A stretch of DNA of 64,000 bases from Astrocystis sublimbata (Eukaryota; Ascomycota; Sordariomycetes; Xylariales; Xylariaceae): the NCBI GenBank assembly GCA_022453515.1, contig JAJNNY010000002.1, forward strand, positions 682,001 through 746,000. Reading direction: 5' to 3'. A program made the translations under genes and the position numbers. The notes below the pieces were generated by a model, which worked only from the letters and a program-made list of their open reading frames with translations, did not search any database and had not been told where the DNA came from. This document shows positions 1-14,772 of the stretch, piece by piece (the first letter of the stretch is position 1; each line of letters starts with the position of its first letter).

Positions 1-573
1 GACTGCTCGGGGTAGCGCGAAGATGGTCTCAGACCGCCTTCCTACTTTGGCCATACCTGTCTCTAGGTACATAGATACCTGCGCAGGCTCTCCATTGCTT
101 CGCTAGGTATGTACCTAAGTAACCTACCAGTTGAAGGGAGTGGTCAGACAAGAACGAAAGGCACAGTGAAGCCTAGTTTTACGTACTTAGGCCCTGGGCA
201 CACATCTAGCCCACACAGTAGATTCTCGTCCAATACATCCCACTTTCTACTCCGACCTTGTCTCTACCTACTTACCTGGCCCCTGGTAGATACATTGCTC
301 CAGAGGCATCTGTCGATCTATCACACGCCGCGGGCGTTGAGTGCTCAGATACGCACCTGGGCAGTACAGCAGGTATTATAGAAGAAGAATTGGCGGTGGA
401 GGTATCATCTTGTTGTTATTTAGTCATTCTTAAATCATCAGGCCAGGCTTCTTTCTTCATAAACAGCATTTTCTATCCAGACACTGCCCCAACCCTACCA
501 ACCTGGAGGTAGGTAGGTAACTTTAGGTGCTCGCTCGCTCCAGAACATCCTTACTTAGTACGCCGGGTGCTTT
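1..573. other. Intergenic, no gene seen
   Basis: Left edge of the window. The small open frames here have no recognisable protein character. The stretch carries TAGGTA/TACCTA-type words around 61-125 and 505-520, the dispersed intergenic motif described in the findings. It lies downstream of the GMC oxidoreductase gene and probably includes its 3' untranslated region. Confidence 0.5.
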
Positions 574-4149
<3,576 letters not shown>

Positions 4150-5652
4150 ATGGTTCAAACAGAAGCGGAGCGTCACGCCTTCTACGCAGGCAAGCCGCAG
4201 CCAGCCTCAAAGTCATCGGGTCATTTTGAGACCATTGACCCTTCCAACGGGCAGCCTTTGTGCAAGATACATACTTCATCACCTGATTCGATCAATGCCG
4301 CTATCAAGTCCGCCCAAGCCGCTTTCTCGTCATGGTCTTCAACACCACCGATAGAGCGCGCTCGAGTGCTGCAACGCGCTGTTGTCCTGCTAAGGCAGCG
4401 CAATGACGAACTTGCACGCGTTGAAACCCTGGATACAGGCAAGCCTTACTCAGAGACTTCGACCGTAGATGTCGTGACAGGGGCAGATGTGCTCGAGTAC
4501 TTCGCCAACTTGGTGGCCAGCGGAGGCTTGAATGGGGAGTCTTTCCGCCTGCGGCCCTCCGCCATGGTTCACACCTCCAAGGAGCCTCTCGGCGTCTGCG
4601 CAGGCATTGGAGCGTGGAATTACCCAATCCAGATCGCGCTCTGGAAATCAGCGCCTTGTTTAGCGGCTGGTAACTGCATGGTATATAAACCGAGCGAGTC
4701 CACGCCATTGCACGCGCAGTACTTGGCGGAGATCTACCGCGAAGCTGGGTTGCCAGACGGTGTCTTCAACGTCATATACGGCGCTGGGGAGGTGGGCGCG
4801 CAACTAACGGCACACCCGTCCATTGCGAAGGTAAGCTTCACGGGGCAGGTCGCCACGGGGAAGAAGGTTGCCGGCTCTGCCGCCAATGGCATGAAATATG
4901 TGACCATGGAGCTGGGTGGCAAGAGCCCGCTTGTGATCCTTCCCGATGCCACGGTGGACCAGGCCGTCGACGTCGCCATGATGGCCAACTTCTTCAGCAC
5001 GGGCCAGGTTTGCACGAACGGCACTCGAGTCTTCGTCCCTCGCGCGATGAAGAAAGACTTCGAAAGAGTTCTTCTCGAGAAAATCCAATTTGTGCGGGCT
5101 GGCGACCTTTCGGACATGGCTACAAACTTCGGGCCCTTGAATAGCAAGGTACACCACGCAAAGGTTGTCGATTATATTCGCCGCGGTATTGAGGAGGACA
5201 AGGCCACGCTTTTATGCGGCGGAGTGGATCAGCCTGCCAATCTACCCGCGAATCTACGAAAGGGATACTGGGTCCAGCCGACAGTCTTCACAAACTGTCG
5301 CGACAACATGACCATTGTGAAAGAGGAGATATTCGGCCCTGTGATGTCGATTCTGGAATATGAGACGGTTGACGAGGCGGTTCAGCGTGCCAATGCCACT
5401 GAGCTGGGCTTGGCCGCGGGCGTGGTGGGCAGAGATATCGACCAATGTCACTTGGTCATCTCAAGGCTGGAAGCTGGCATCACATGGATCAATACTTGGG
5501 GCGAGTCGCCAGCCGAGATGGCCGTCGGTGGGTGGAAGCAGAGCGGTGTGGGTGTTGAGAACGGGCGCAGGGGCATTGAGGCCTGGGTCAGGAACAAAAG
5601 CACAATCATCGAAATGGGCGGAACCGCGGCTACGGTGTTCTCGAAATTGTAA
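4150..5652 (+). CDS. Betaine aldehyde dehydrogenase (ALDH superfamily), peroxisomal PTS1
   Basis: Single-exon gene of 500 residues, the usual ALDH length, starting at an ATG in the context CAACATGG. The product oxidises aldehydes with NAD(P)+. The catalytic Glu is in MELGGKSP (E254) and the nucleophile Cys in [12 protein letters not shown] (C288), wording characteristic of BetB-type betaine aldehyde dehydrogenases. [16 protein letters not shown] and KPSESTPL form the usual cofactor and oxyanion regions. The protein ends in SKL, the canonical type 1 peroxisomal signal. It is transcribed away from a GMC choline oxidase-like gene 1.9 kb upstream whose product ends in ARL, so together they could convert choline to glycine betaine inside peroxisomes. 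Glycine betaine is an osmoprotectant and can serve as a carbon and nitrogen source. Family assignment is firm; exact substrate is inferred from motif and context. Confidence 0.92.
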   Translation: MVQTEAERHAFYAGKPQPASKSSGHFETIDPSNGQPLCKIHTSSPDSINAAIKSAQAAFSSWSSTPPIERARVLQRAVVLLRQRNDELARVETLDTGKPYSETSTVDVVTGADVLEYFANLVASGGLNGESFRLRPSAMVHTSKEPLGVCAGIGAWNYPIQIALWKSAPCLAAGNCMVYKPSESTPLHAQYLAEIYREAGLPDGVFNVIYGAGEVGAQLTAHPSIAKVSFTGQVATGKKVAGSAANGMKYVTMELGGKSPLVILPDATVDQAVDVAMMANFFSTGQVCTNGTRVFVPRAMKKDFERVLLEKIQFVRAGDLSDMATNFGPLNSKVHHAKVVDYIRRGIEEDKATLLCGGVDQPANLPANLRKGYWVQPTVFTNCRDNMTIVKEEIFGPVMSILEYETVDEAVQRANATELGLAAGVVGRDIDQCHLVISRLEAGITWINTWGESPAEMAVGGWKQSGVGVENGRRGIEAWVRNKSTIIEMGGTAATVFSKL

Positions 5653-6670
5653 TGTAGCTCTTTGAAAAGTTACTCGACGTTGATACCATTGGCAGTGAAG
5701 AGGAGACAAATTGATATTGTTTTCCATGTCCCTGAGCCTGATGTCGGATGAGATCACACAAATATCATATTGTCAGTGCCACACTGTGTAAGAAGCGCAG
5801 AGAAGTTTGCTGTCCAACTCAGCCTCATTGCACGCGTGGTAATTCTCTAAAGAATGACTAGGTGTTTGCCTTTTGTATTTGAAAGTCCCGAGCATGCCAC
5901 TTCTGGGTCTTGTAGGAACATCAAATTAAATTGTCAAAATCATCGGTTTCAGTGGCGTAGTCAACAAACTGAGCAAAGCAGCCTATTTCGCTGTGTCGCT
6001 AATTACGACAAGACTTGCTTGGTATTAGTATGCCGTTTAGATGCGCGTGACGTCTTCGATGTGTTCCTCCGGGCCGTGCACGAGAGATTTCTTGAATCTA
6101 TTGCATACATCCAGATAAGGTTGAGTTAATACTCAAAGTTGATGTTGATACTTTGTCCCTACATATTTAATCTGAAGCTCAAGATGACAAGTAGTAATGT
6201 TACCTATCTATGGACTCACCAGTACCGCCATCTGTACCTACTCCATAAGATGACGCCACTTTGTCTGGCGTTGTTGCAGTCGTTGTTGGTGCTACTAAGG
6301 TTGGAGTTTGATGGTGATGTTGAGGCATGGGTTGCAAAGAACCGGAAGCATCTAGTCAGGAGTTTGTTGATTTCACAAGGTAGCAAACAGCAATACCCCG
6401 CTATTTCAGTACTTTAACTACTAAAGGTCATGGGTGAGTTACCTACTGCTATCTGCCAAATATGCACATTGCACTTATTTGAACAGTTGATCAAACAATT
6501 ACCCACTTTCACCCATTTAGACCTTCTGGCTCAACAGACACTCGAACGCCAGGCTCAATTTGTTCAATGAGTTAGTTGTGCGGCTGAATGTGAACTTCTC
6601 CGCTCTCTACTACCTCCCTACTTTATTGATCTTCACGAATGAATCCATCTTACTGGATTGCTACGAAAAG
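5653..6670. other. Intergenic, no gene seen
   Basis: About 1 kb between the betaine aldehyde dehydrogenase stop and the next in-frame ATG. AT-richer than the flanking exons. Short open frames show no family resemblance. It presumably holds the 3' end of the upstream gene and the promoter of the downstream one. Confidence 0.45.
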
Positions 6671-9133
6671 ATGATCCGACCGTTCAAGCGGATGCCTGGC
6701 CCTGAGCCTCTATACAGCTGCAACCCGCCGTGCTCTTGTTGGGAATGTCGAGATAGCTTTTACATGGAAGAAGAGCAGAAAACCGCCGAGTTCTCCTATC
6801 GGTTCCGATTTGACGACAATGAAGCGCGCATCTTGTGCAAGAAGTACACAGAGCAAGCCGAAGCGGACAGAGCCAGAATTTCTTTTCGCCTGGCAGCACA
6901 TGCGGACGTGGTGATGAGCCAATGGCGGAAACGGAGCCAAGAGAAGCGGGAAGCCCTACTACGAGCTGCGGCGCCAGACATGTCAGACACGCCCTGGACA
7001 ATACCACTTTGTAGCTTTCCTGGTCGACGCTCTATCGAGGATCGTACCTCCACGCTTCGGTACAGACGTCTCTTGCCTTGGCTAAACATGGAAGTACTCA
7101 AGAAGAACCCCGCGGTTCTCTACGCGCTTCTGCATTACAGGACAATATATCCTCCGCAATCCTGGGCCGCCTTCGACAGTAAGAAGTTGACAAACAGCTG
7201 GGCAACTGGGCTCCTTGATGTCGACCACTCATCGAAATGTGTTGTCATGCACGGGACACGGTACGGCGACCTTGCCACGTGGGAGGAGGCAGCAGCACAC
7301 CGTGGAGATATTTTAGGATTTCCTAGAGCTTGCCTAGTGCTCGAAGCCCAGGCACTCCTTTTAGCAACACTGTGTAGAATTGTTGATCGACTTCTAGAGA
7401 ACACAGACGACTCCCAGCCCGTACGAAACGAGAAGTGGAAGGATCTCACGACTAGTGCAGCCTTCAAATTCACGGGCGAGATCGAATTCTGGTTTCCGTA
7501 CACCAACCCAGCCTTCTCGATGCCCCCGCCCGAAGTATTGAACATCGAGCATCTCTTGTCCCTAACGACGACGCGACTGGAGGCTACAGCTGATCATCTG
7601 TGGGACCTGCAGTTCAGCAACGCGAGCATGCGCCGATTTTGCAAGCAGGTGATTCAGAATCATGTATTCAGGAAGCTAAAACCAGATCCGGAACTACTCG
7701 CAGCGCGCATTGCGGCAGAGGTATTCAACGATGTGCTCAGTCACTATCGGTGGCGCTGGCTGGGGATGGAGTGCCGTCATATCCAAGGCTTGCACCAGCG
7801 GTTTAGAGACAAAATCTGTCCAGGACATCCTTTGCCACCTGAATACGACCGAGCTCTAGGTGGCCTAGAAATACTTGTTGTACATCATGTCATCTTTCGT
7901 GCGAATGCACTCAGCCAAGTATATCCCTACAGTCCTGGATTATCGCATCATTACGTTGTAAGTTCCATGCCTGGTATGGGAGGAAAGGAAGTGCGCATCC
8001 AACAAATTTGGCCGAAGCCGCCTCAAAATCCAATTGAGGACGACCCTCTTGCCTGGGTTTTATTGCAGCTTCAAGAACATCCCGACAATCAAACGCACTA
8101 TGATCACGCTGAGCTGTTCTCTTTACTGCAGCACCATCTAGCTGCCAACGCTAGCTTCAAGGAGAAGAGTCGCGTCGACGAGCGCATGTATTCGATGTTG
8201 TCGGACCTCATGACATGTCATGAAATACTCAGTAGTATACGTCTCTGCCGACCTCGAAACCGCAACAGTAACACCGATGACTTCTTAAAGGAGGATCGGG
8301 AGGGCTGGAAGTCCATACGGAATGGCAAGATGGGCGAACAAGTGTTGATTTCTTGTAAGGACCTAGAACGAGCAGGGATGAAGCTTATGCCACACTTCCA
8401 CCAAGCGACGGCTCACGGAGCCGTCACTAGAGATTCCCTTTTGCGCTCCCGGAAGGCTAGCCAAGCTCTAGAGGAATTCTGGACGTCGATGCGGAGGATT
8501 CTACGCAATGAGCTATTACAAGGTCGCAGATCTGCCTTCTCGCAGAATGATATTGATTCTATGATGGCGGTGGTGTCGGCGCATAGTACCAATGAGTACC
8601 TCAACGCCGCCAGAGCCGAAGCAGAGGCACTGTTGAATATGTCCCAAGATAGTCAGCAGCCGGCTCGCCCAACCTTGTTCCCATCAGATGCAGGCAAATT
8701 GGGCCCCAAGCCGCACTATGTCAGCCAGGCTCGAAAGAACAAGGTCAAAAGCCGGCCGCAGCCGGATGGGGCAGCTAACATGGCATCGGCGGAGGCGGAG
8801 CTAGCGCCGGAGCCGGCCCCGGATGTGGGCACTCCAATCCGTGCTACACCACGCGTCATGAACATTGTCCATCTGATGTATCCGCAGACTGCAGCCGAGT
8901 CGTCCAAGTCGGTCAAATGGGAAGAATTTGTGTATGCCATGCGCGACGTGGGGTTTACGGAGAGAAACAACGGCGGCTCAGCTGTGTTGTTCGAGAAGAA
9001 TGACGGCGGCGGCAAGATTGTGCTTCACCGCCCGCATCCTGTGGCTATGATAGACCCGGTGATGCTACATTCGATGGGTAGACGCATGACGAAGTGGTTT
9101 GGGTGGGTGAGAGAGCGTTTTATGTACGAGTAG
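6671..9133 (+). CDS. Uncharacterised fungal protein with C-terminal HicA-like domain
   Basis: Single exon of 820 residues. I start at 6671, the first in-frame ATG; the open frame runs further upstream (to about 6560) but only from a TTG. I do not recognise a named gene. The N-terminus has a Cys-rich patch (SCNPPCSCWECRDSF) followed by a charged, probably helical stretch. The middle is a long mostly helical region with no obvious motif, and about residues 670-735 are low-complexity and Ala/Pro-rich. The last 70 residues (about 749-815) read as helix, strand with GGSAVLFEK, strand with KIVLHRPHP, then helix with MGRRMTKWFGW. That order and wording resemble the HicA/YcfA-like fold, though the usual catalytic His after Gly-Ser is replaced by Ala. 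No transmembrane segment or signal peptide is evident. Gene reality is likely; function is unknown. Confidence 0.75.
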   Translation: MIRPFKRMPGPEPLYSCNPPCSCWECRDSFYMEEEQKTAEFSYRFRFDDNEARILCKKYTEQAEADRARISFRLAAHADVVMSQWRKRSQEKREALLRAAAPDMSDTPWTIPLCSFPGRRSIEDRTSTLRYRRLLPWLNMEVLKKNPAVLYALLHYRTIYPPQSWAAFDSKKLTNSWATGLLDVDHSSKCVVMHGTRYGDLATWEEAAAHRGDILGFPRACLVLEAQALLLATLCRIVDRLLENTDDSQPVRNEKWKDLTTSAAFKFTGEIEFWFPYTNPAFSMPPPEVLNIEHLLSLTTTRLEATADHLWDLQFSNASMRRFCKQVIQNHVFRKLKPDPELLAARIAAEVFNDVLSHYRWRWLGMECRHIQGLHQRFRDKICPGHPLPPEYDRALGGLEILVVHHVIFRANALSQVYPYSPGLSHHYVVSSMPGMGGKEVRIQQIWPKPPQNPIEDDPLAWVLLQLQEHPDNQTHYDHAELFSLLQHHLAANASFKEKSRVDERMYSMLSDLMTCHEILSSIRLCRPRNRNSNTDDFLKEDREGWKSIRNGKMGEQVLISCKDLERAGMKLMPHFHQATAHGAVTRDSLLRSRKASQALEEFWTSMRRILRNELLQGRRSAFSQNDIDSMMAVVSAHSTNEYLNAARAEAEALLNMSQDSQQPARPTLFPSDAGKLGPKPHYVSQARKNKVKSRPQPDGAANMASAEAELAPEPAPDVGTPIRATPRVMNIVHLMYPQTAAESSKSVKWEEFVYAMRDVGFTERNNGGSAVLFEKNDGGGKIVLHRPHPVAMIDPVMLHSMGRRMTKWFGWVRERFMYE

Positions 9134-9900
9134 AACGTGTTGAAGAGCTGGCGAAAATAATGTGGCAGCATGCCGGCAGCGGCACTGTGCACCTGTGTAG
9201 GCCCTACCTAAAGTAGGTATGTACTAAGTACATGCACTGAGTAGTAGTATGAAAAAGGAATGAAATGTTTTACTAACACTCTAATCATAATCAGTAATCT
9301 GTTTATTCACGTAATGGATGGACAAACATATAACGCTCATGCAAACGGCCGTTGAATACCTAGGTTCTACATACTCGAGTGCGAACAGTATGCAAGTATA
9401 TTTGATGGCGGTTTGGCATACTTGTTAGACTCGATTGGGTAAGTAGATAATGCTTTATTTCAAGGGGCTGTCATACGAAAATAGATGTCCGCTATCTGGC
9501 TCCAAGATAGTGCATGTGGGCCTGAGAGCAGACATCTATTCTTCCCGAGGTCGGGAGTGATTAACTGGTGGACCCTACCTTAGGTAAACACTATCTAACC
9601 TATTTAGGTAGGCGGGCGAGGCGGATACTTGCATTGAGATACCTGGGCCTAAGGGCCTTGGCACTTCCTGTGGGGGCATGCAGTGACACTGTGAGTGCAC
9701 CCAGCAACATTGAACCTTGGAACCTCAAGCGTCGGTCGGTACCACTTGGTAGGTAGCTCCCTCCATCGAATGTAAATATTGTCCTCGCATATGAATAATG
9801 AGCAGAATATGAGACAACCCGCACATCTCGCAACTTCAATAACCATCAGCATCTTGCCATTTTCTCGGGATAAGAAGCTGGAATCGAAGAAGATGCCATC
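9134..9900. other. Intergenic, no gene seen
   Basis: Contains several TACCTA/TAGGTA words (about 9203-9230, 9575-9612 and 9748-9757), the last two groups within 350 nt of the HAUS6 start. Short frames here show no coding character. Confidence 0.45.
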
Positions 9901-12266
9901 ATGTCGTATAACCAGTCAAGCTCGTCCCTGGCGCGAACACGATCCCTCCGTGCACCTGCTGCCACCGGCAAACCGGCCCTGACCGCTCCAACATCAGCAG
10001 CATCAGCAGCAGCATCATCTGCACAGATCCCGATGTGCTCCTCCAACGTGCTCCTATTCCTCACCAACTTGCGACTCCTGGACCTCGATCTCGATCCCGA
10101 ATGGCCCGATATCACACCGAGCACCTTCTCCGCCAAAGATGCCGCCGTTGGTGGCCAGAAGAAACGCATCCAATGCGTCGAGTGGGCGCTGTACCGACTG
10201 TTCTTCATGTGGGATCGCAGCGATGCCCAGAACGTAAGCCACTCCAGTTTGCCTCGGCATCATGTGCCTTGTCCCCAATCCCCGAGCCGTGCCTGACAGC
10301 GTCGCAGAAGCTGCGCCCTTTCTTCCCGCCTGCCGACCAGGTACAGTCCATCAACCTGCGGGCCGCTCTAGTACGCGGCCTGGAAGCAGCCAAGAAGAAC
10401 GGCGTGCTCGGCCGCGATGTTCTGATACGGAAGACGATGCTCGACGAGTGCAAGGGCGAGAGGCTGGAGGAGGTACTTGCTGTCTTCTCATCGGCCGTGC
10501 TCAAGAAATTGGTTGCCGAACGATCTTTGAATTCCCGTCTGGAGTATCGGCAAACCGTCTCGGAATGTATTGCGCTGCAGAACTGGGGCTATACAGGCAA
10601 CAGGACTGAACTGAACGGACTCTTGCTTGCTCATAAAGCCTCTCTGAAGTCCATTTTGGCTAGGAAAGATGCCGCCCGAGAGAAGTACCGCAACTTCGAG
10701 GAACTACTGTCTATGAAGGAGCGAGGGATCGACCGACGCCGACAACAAGCAGAATCGCATGCGCATGATAGACTTATTGAGCTATCGGATGCGGATAACA
10801 GCCAAGTCCGCAGGACTCTGCGGAACACCTGGACGGGCAATGAACAATGGGTCGATGGATTGCTCGGTGGCAGTACTTCCCAGCAGTCTGGTTTGTTGAG
10901 TACTCCGTTCGATCAAGTTTGGAGCGGTGTGCAGGCAGGGAACATGACCGACTTGGAAGAACAGACAGCCGGCTTGCTCGAGCAGCTAGAATATCGAGTC
11001 GAGTCTCAAAATACTAGATTGAAGAAGTGGGAGGATTTCAGGAAGTCTGCTTTTGGAATTGTGCCACCACGGGTGAAGAACGATGTCTCTACAAAGGAGA
11101 GGGAAAAGGAGACTGGTTTCGATTTTACGGCTCACTTGAACATCGACCTCGACGCGGTCAACGGCTCAAAACACGCCAGATTCGAACACCCGCCGCCCGA
11201 ATACGCCAAGTTGCTTTATGGACTGTCAAGGGAACTGGACGGTGCAAAAAGTACCAAACTACCAGACTTCTCTCAGTTAAATGCTGGTACGAGGAGAATT
11301 CCCAGTGGCAACAATATACACCATTATACGCCACAGGAGCAGACGGCAGAACCTGTCTCAGACTTAAGTGAATGGGAGGATGAATCGGAGGAGCCTGTCT
11401 ATCACCACAAAGTCAATGGGTCTTCGAAGGCCGGCGATTCTCAACCAACAGCCATCCCTAACAACTTTGCAGTTCCTCAGAGGCGACTACCTGCCCCGCG
11501 CGGGTACCGCAAGGCGAGCCCTGTTCGTCGTGAAGATCCGGCCGAACTTTCCCAGAGACCTCGACAACCTAGAGTCAAGCCCGGTTTTACTCAGTCAGAG
11601 AACCAACCAACCTCTATGGAGGACAACGAATTCCACATCAATTCTCGGATCGAATCCACCCAATCACGCTCCTCGTCGCCAGAATTGCCACCGTCCCAAA
11701 CAACAAGGAATGATTCCATGCCACCACCCCCTCGTTCGAGGTCCCCAACACAAGCTCTTGCTGATGAGATCCTGGACTCCATGGATACCGTGTCGCCATC
11801 GCCGGTTAAGAAGTCACGTTACACTTTAACTTTGGATGAGAGAACCCGGATGTCAATGTCGCGTCCGTCATTAGCGTGTTTCGAACCGGAAGACATCACA
11901 CCACAGACGTCGCCCACTAAAGGCCGCAAGGCCCAGGAAGATACTAGCTATGCCACACAAGAAGGCCTTGAACGAGGTGAAGAATATGAAGACTTGATAA
12001 CACGGACGCGCCGCTCTATGGCCGGTTTCGAGACCGCTCAGAAAAAAGCCCAGCTAGAAAGGAGACGATCGCAGAAGAAAAGTAGAGCGCCTCCGAGGAA
12101 AGACAGCTACTTCCCCAGGGTTGAAGAGGAGGTTGTGGGCGATATGTCGGTTGCTGAAGACCTGATGGAAGCTGGCCAAGAAGACTATGAGGCGATTTTC
12201 AAGAGCCGGCCCCGAATTGCTCTGAGTCCGATCCCAAGCCCAACCAAACGGTGGGATGAAGATTAG
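9901..12266 (+). CDS. HAUS augmin-like complex subunit 6 homologue
   Basis: Two exons: 9901-10233 and 10308-12266. The 74-nt intron opens GTAAGC and closes CGCAG at codon phase 0, joining MWDRSDAQN to KLRPFFPPADQ. The product is 763 residues. The N-terminal third matches the HAUS6 N-terminal family as I know it: SNVLLFLTNLRLLDLDLDPEW, then KKRIQCVEWALYRLFFMWD, then VQSINLRAALVRGLEAAKKNG and TMLDECKGERLEEVLAVFSS. Helical, coiled-coil-like sequence continues to about residue 300, followed by a long Ser/Pro-rich, probably disordered tail with many SP/TP sites such as TSPTKGRK and SPIPSPTKR that could be CDK targets. Augmin recruits gamma-tubulin to existing microtubules for branching nucleation in mitosis. 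Exon 1 has a CAG/CAT-repeat-rich stretch. An alternative acceptor a few bases upstream cannot be excluded. Confidence 0.85.
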
Positions 12267-12541
12267 ACCGTTAAAACTATTTGGTACGCGGCATGCTCCA
12301 ATGTGAGATGGACAAAATTGCAGCTGATCAAATCAATTGATATGCAAAAAGTCAAATCCAAAATCGTGTAAAAGTATCACGTTTATGATAACGAATAGAT
12401 ATAAGATTGCCAGGGTACGTTAGAAACCTGCCGCTTACGACGAAAGGGACCAATCTCGATTTTCATGACACTGCCTGCTCTTACATGACCTACTCCCCGC
12501 CCTGTCCCTTATATGACCAATGATGTCAACCATCAGCCGCA

Positions 12542-13670
12542 TCATTCATCATAAAATACTAAGGCCCTGGCTTCAATACTCTCGCGATGTCCCCAATCCT
12601 CTCTTTCGGGGTCCTCGAAGGCAGAGTGCGGAGCACGTCGCGCAAGGCCAGGCGTCGTGGCCGAATCAAAGCACTTGATGAGTAGCACCTCGTCGGGTTT
12701 TTGTGTATTCTTGTAGTACCACCGATGCGCATCATTGGGAAGCATTGTCCAAGTTTCGTCCCGTGATCCTGCTGGGTACAAGATCGAAGCGGCCAAGAGA
12801 TCCGATTCTGGCACAGAGCGTGCATCTGCCACGGCAAAGGGGTCTTTGTAGATCGTTTTGATCGGTCGCCAAACCTGCGCGTTGGAAGATCAGTCCCCGG
12901 TGGATGGAGGGCATAGAGCACAGAGAAGATTGGAGAATATTAAATGAATTACATTGATGATCTGGTATCGCCGCGTAAGGAGCTCGTCCGCCTCCTCTGG
13001 GAAATGTCTGCGAAGTACCAATTCGGCCCCGGCGTACGACTGATCGACGTGGGCGCGATGTAGCGGGCCTCGCGTCGCCCGGTTCCCTTCGCCCAGTTTA
13101 TGCCAGTTGGAGGGTCCGACGCGCGTCTTGTGGTCGAATATATACACTCGTGAGGCTCCCGTGCTAATGTAACATTGTTGTCAGCCTCAAGTAAACCAAA
13201 CGTGGTGATCCGAATAGTATCTCAAGATGTCAAATGCAGAAACTCAAGCCTTACATGTCTTTCAGTAGCTCTTTCGTCTCAGGATAGTAATTTGTCTTGA
13301 CGAATTCGCTCTTGTGGAAGTCGGCGTCGTGTATTTGCGTAACCCGCCCAACGAATTGGAAGCCATTTCTGTCCAGAACATACTTGTCCTCTTCGCCCGT
13401 GATGTCTCTGATGGTTGTGGGCTTGGCAACTGTCGGTCGCTCGTTCTTTACTGTCTTGCTTTATGACGAAAGCTTCTTGTTAGCTATACCAAGCTCGATG
13501 AATCGGGTGGGGGGCTTCATATACTCTGAGATCCTCACTGGCATCGGTGGCGAGCCGTCCCCGGGATCACAATAATAGTTGATGACTGTCGAGACATCAC
13601 GCTTCTCGGGCTCCGTATTCTCGTTGAGTTTGAGCACCTGAGCTGGTGCAGTGGTTACAGTGGTAGCCAT
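12542..13670 (-). CDS. GA4-desaturase / AsaB-like oxidase family protein
   Basis: Four exons reconstructed: 13539-13670, 13255-13445, 12953-13163 and 12542-12874. Joins read LLKDITGASRVYIFDH and RRYQIINVWRPIKTIY, both smooth against the family. Intron 1 (GTGAGG to TAAAG, 93 nt, with GCTAAC inside) is needed because an in-frame TAA lies at about 13460; its exact acceptor is less sure. The 288-residue product has the family signatures VINYYCDPGDGSPP, YVLDRNGFQFVGR, the His-Val-Asp of HRAHVDQSY, HRWYYKNTQKPDEVLLIKCFDS and a C-terminal GLARRAPHSAFEDP. The family is probably 2-oxoglutarate/Fe-type and includes gibberellin GA4 desaturase, cephamycin CmcJ and AsaB-type enzymes of fungal secondary metabolism. 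No PKS, NRPS or terpene synthase is adjacent, so the substrate is unknown. Confidence 0.8.
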
Positions 13671-14323
13671 TAAGCTGGTTCAATGGATTCACACCGTCAA
13701 TCGCAATGTTGTAATATGACAGTTGCAAAGGGAGTGTTGGCAGTACACTCCCGCCAAGTATGCATGGAGTCCTGATAGACATGGAAGAGCTGAGCACTTT
13801 ATCCGTGACTGTCCATATTTACCTAGATTAATCGTATCCATTTGCGGGGTCCATGTTGGTGAGCCGGAACACAAGATAAGTGTCAACGGCGTCACACATG
13901 CCGAGCCTCTTTTATCAAACCTCTGGCGACTTGGCTTTAATCTGATATATTGGAGCACCCACCTGCTGAAGCCATGAGTCAACATGTGGCACACATATCT
14001 ACATAGTAGTGGAGGTATATATATTTACGGTGAAGGATGCACCAACCGGCCTATAACGTACCTAAGTATCCAAGCCTCAAGACTCAGCATATTCGAAGAC
14101 AGAAGTACTCTATTTAGTGAGTTGGTGATTGATTGTATTGGCATGAAAATGGGGTTATTGAACATTTCAATCAACTATTGCGCTCATGTTGTACATGAAA
14201 ATCATACAAATACATATGTTGGGAAGCTTATCATCCCACCAAACCAAAAACCGTTACCGAACGCGGGAGCCCAACGCAAGGCAGACATCATGCGTCGGGA
14301 GGCATGCAATTGTCTTCTCCCCT
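13671..14323. other. Intergenic, no gene seen
   Basis: AT-rich stretch upstream of the GA4-desaturase-like gene and downstream of the small charged protein gene. No convincing frame. It probably contains the promoter of the minus-strand oxidase gene. Confidence 0.4.
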
Positions 14324-14772
14324 TCAATGGTGGCCTGGTAACATTTTCCCAAGCTTCTTCTTGAGTCCTCCTCCTCGTTTGTGCTTCATGACTCTGTCAA
14401 CGCCATCGCGCGCTATCAGGGAGTCAGATGATGCATGACGTACCTCAAGCTTGTCAAGCTCGTCCTCTGCGTGTTGCATGAAGTCATGCTCGGCTTCTAC
14501 GGCCTTGTCTGTGAGACCTCCGCGTGCGGCTGCCTGACGCTCATGCTCTTCTTGCTCGGCATGATGAATCACTGAAAAATCGAACGTCAGCTCCCACCAT
14601 TCCGAGCCTGGCTTATGAGGGGAGCATAAGTGTCTGGACACTGGCCCATATCAAAAGCTTGTCTACTAAAACGAGAGGATCATCACAACGAAAGAGCAGA
14701 ATTCGAGGGTTACGCACTGTCGTGAGCGCCTCTTATCGCGTTATCAGGAAGGCCGTGACCGTCTGCCGACAT
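14324..14772 (-). CDS. Small charged conserved fungal protein
   Basis: Two exons: 14718-14772 and 14324-14571. The 146-nt intron opens GTGCGT and closes TTTTTCAG and is phase 1, giving MSADGHGLPDNAIRGAHDM followed by IHHAEQEEHERQAAARGG. The 100-residue product is hydrophilic, His/Glu-rich and probably helical, with a basic Gly/Lys tail KRGGGLKKKLGKMLPGHH. I know similar short proteins from other filamentous fungi but no function. There is no signal peptide or membrane segment. A good GTACGT donor and CAG acceptor lie inside exon 2 (about 14393-14442). Using them would change the frame and lose the basic tail, so I kept the unspliced form. The gene is probably real; the C-terminus is less certain. 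Confidence 0.55.

Noticed and set aside
6560..6670. N-terminal extension of the HicA-like-domain protein
   Set aside because: The extension would begin at TTG, and the first ATG in frame is at 6671.
14393..14442. Possible second intron in the small charged protein gene (GTACGT...ACAG, 50 nt)
   Set aside because: Splicing would shift the frame and replace the family-like basic tail KKKLGKMLPGHH with an unrelated sequence. It remains possible without transcript data.
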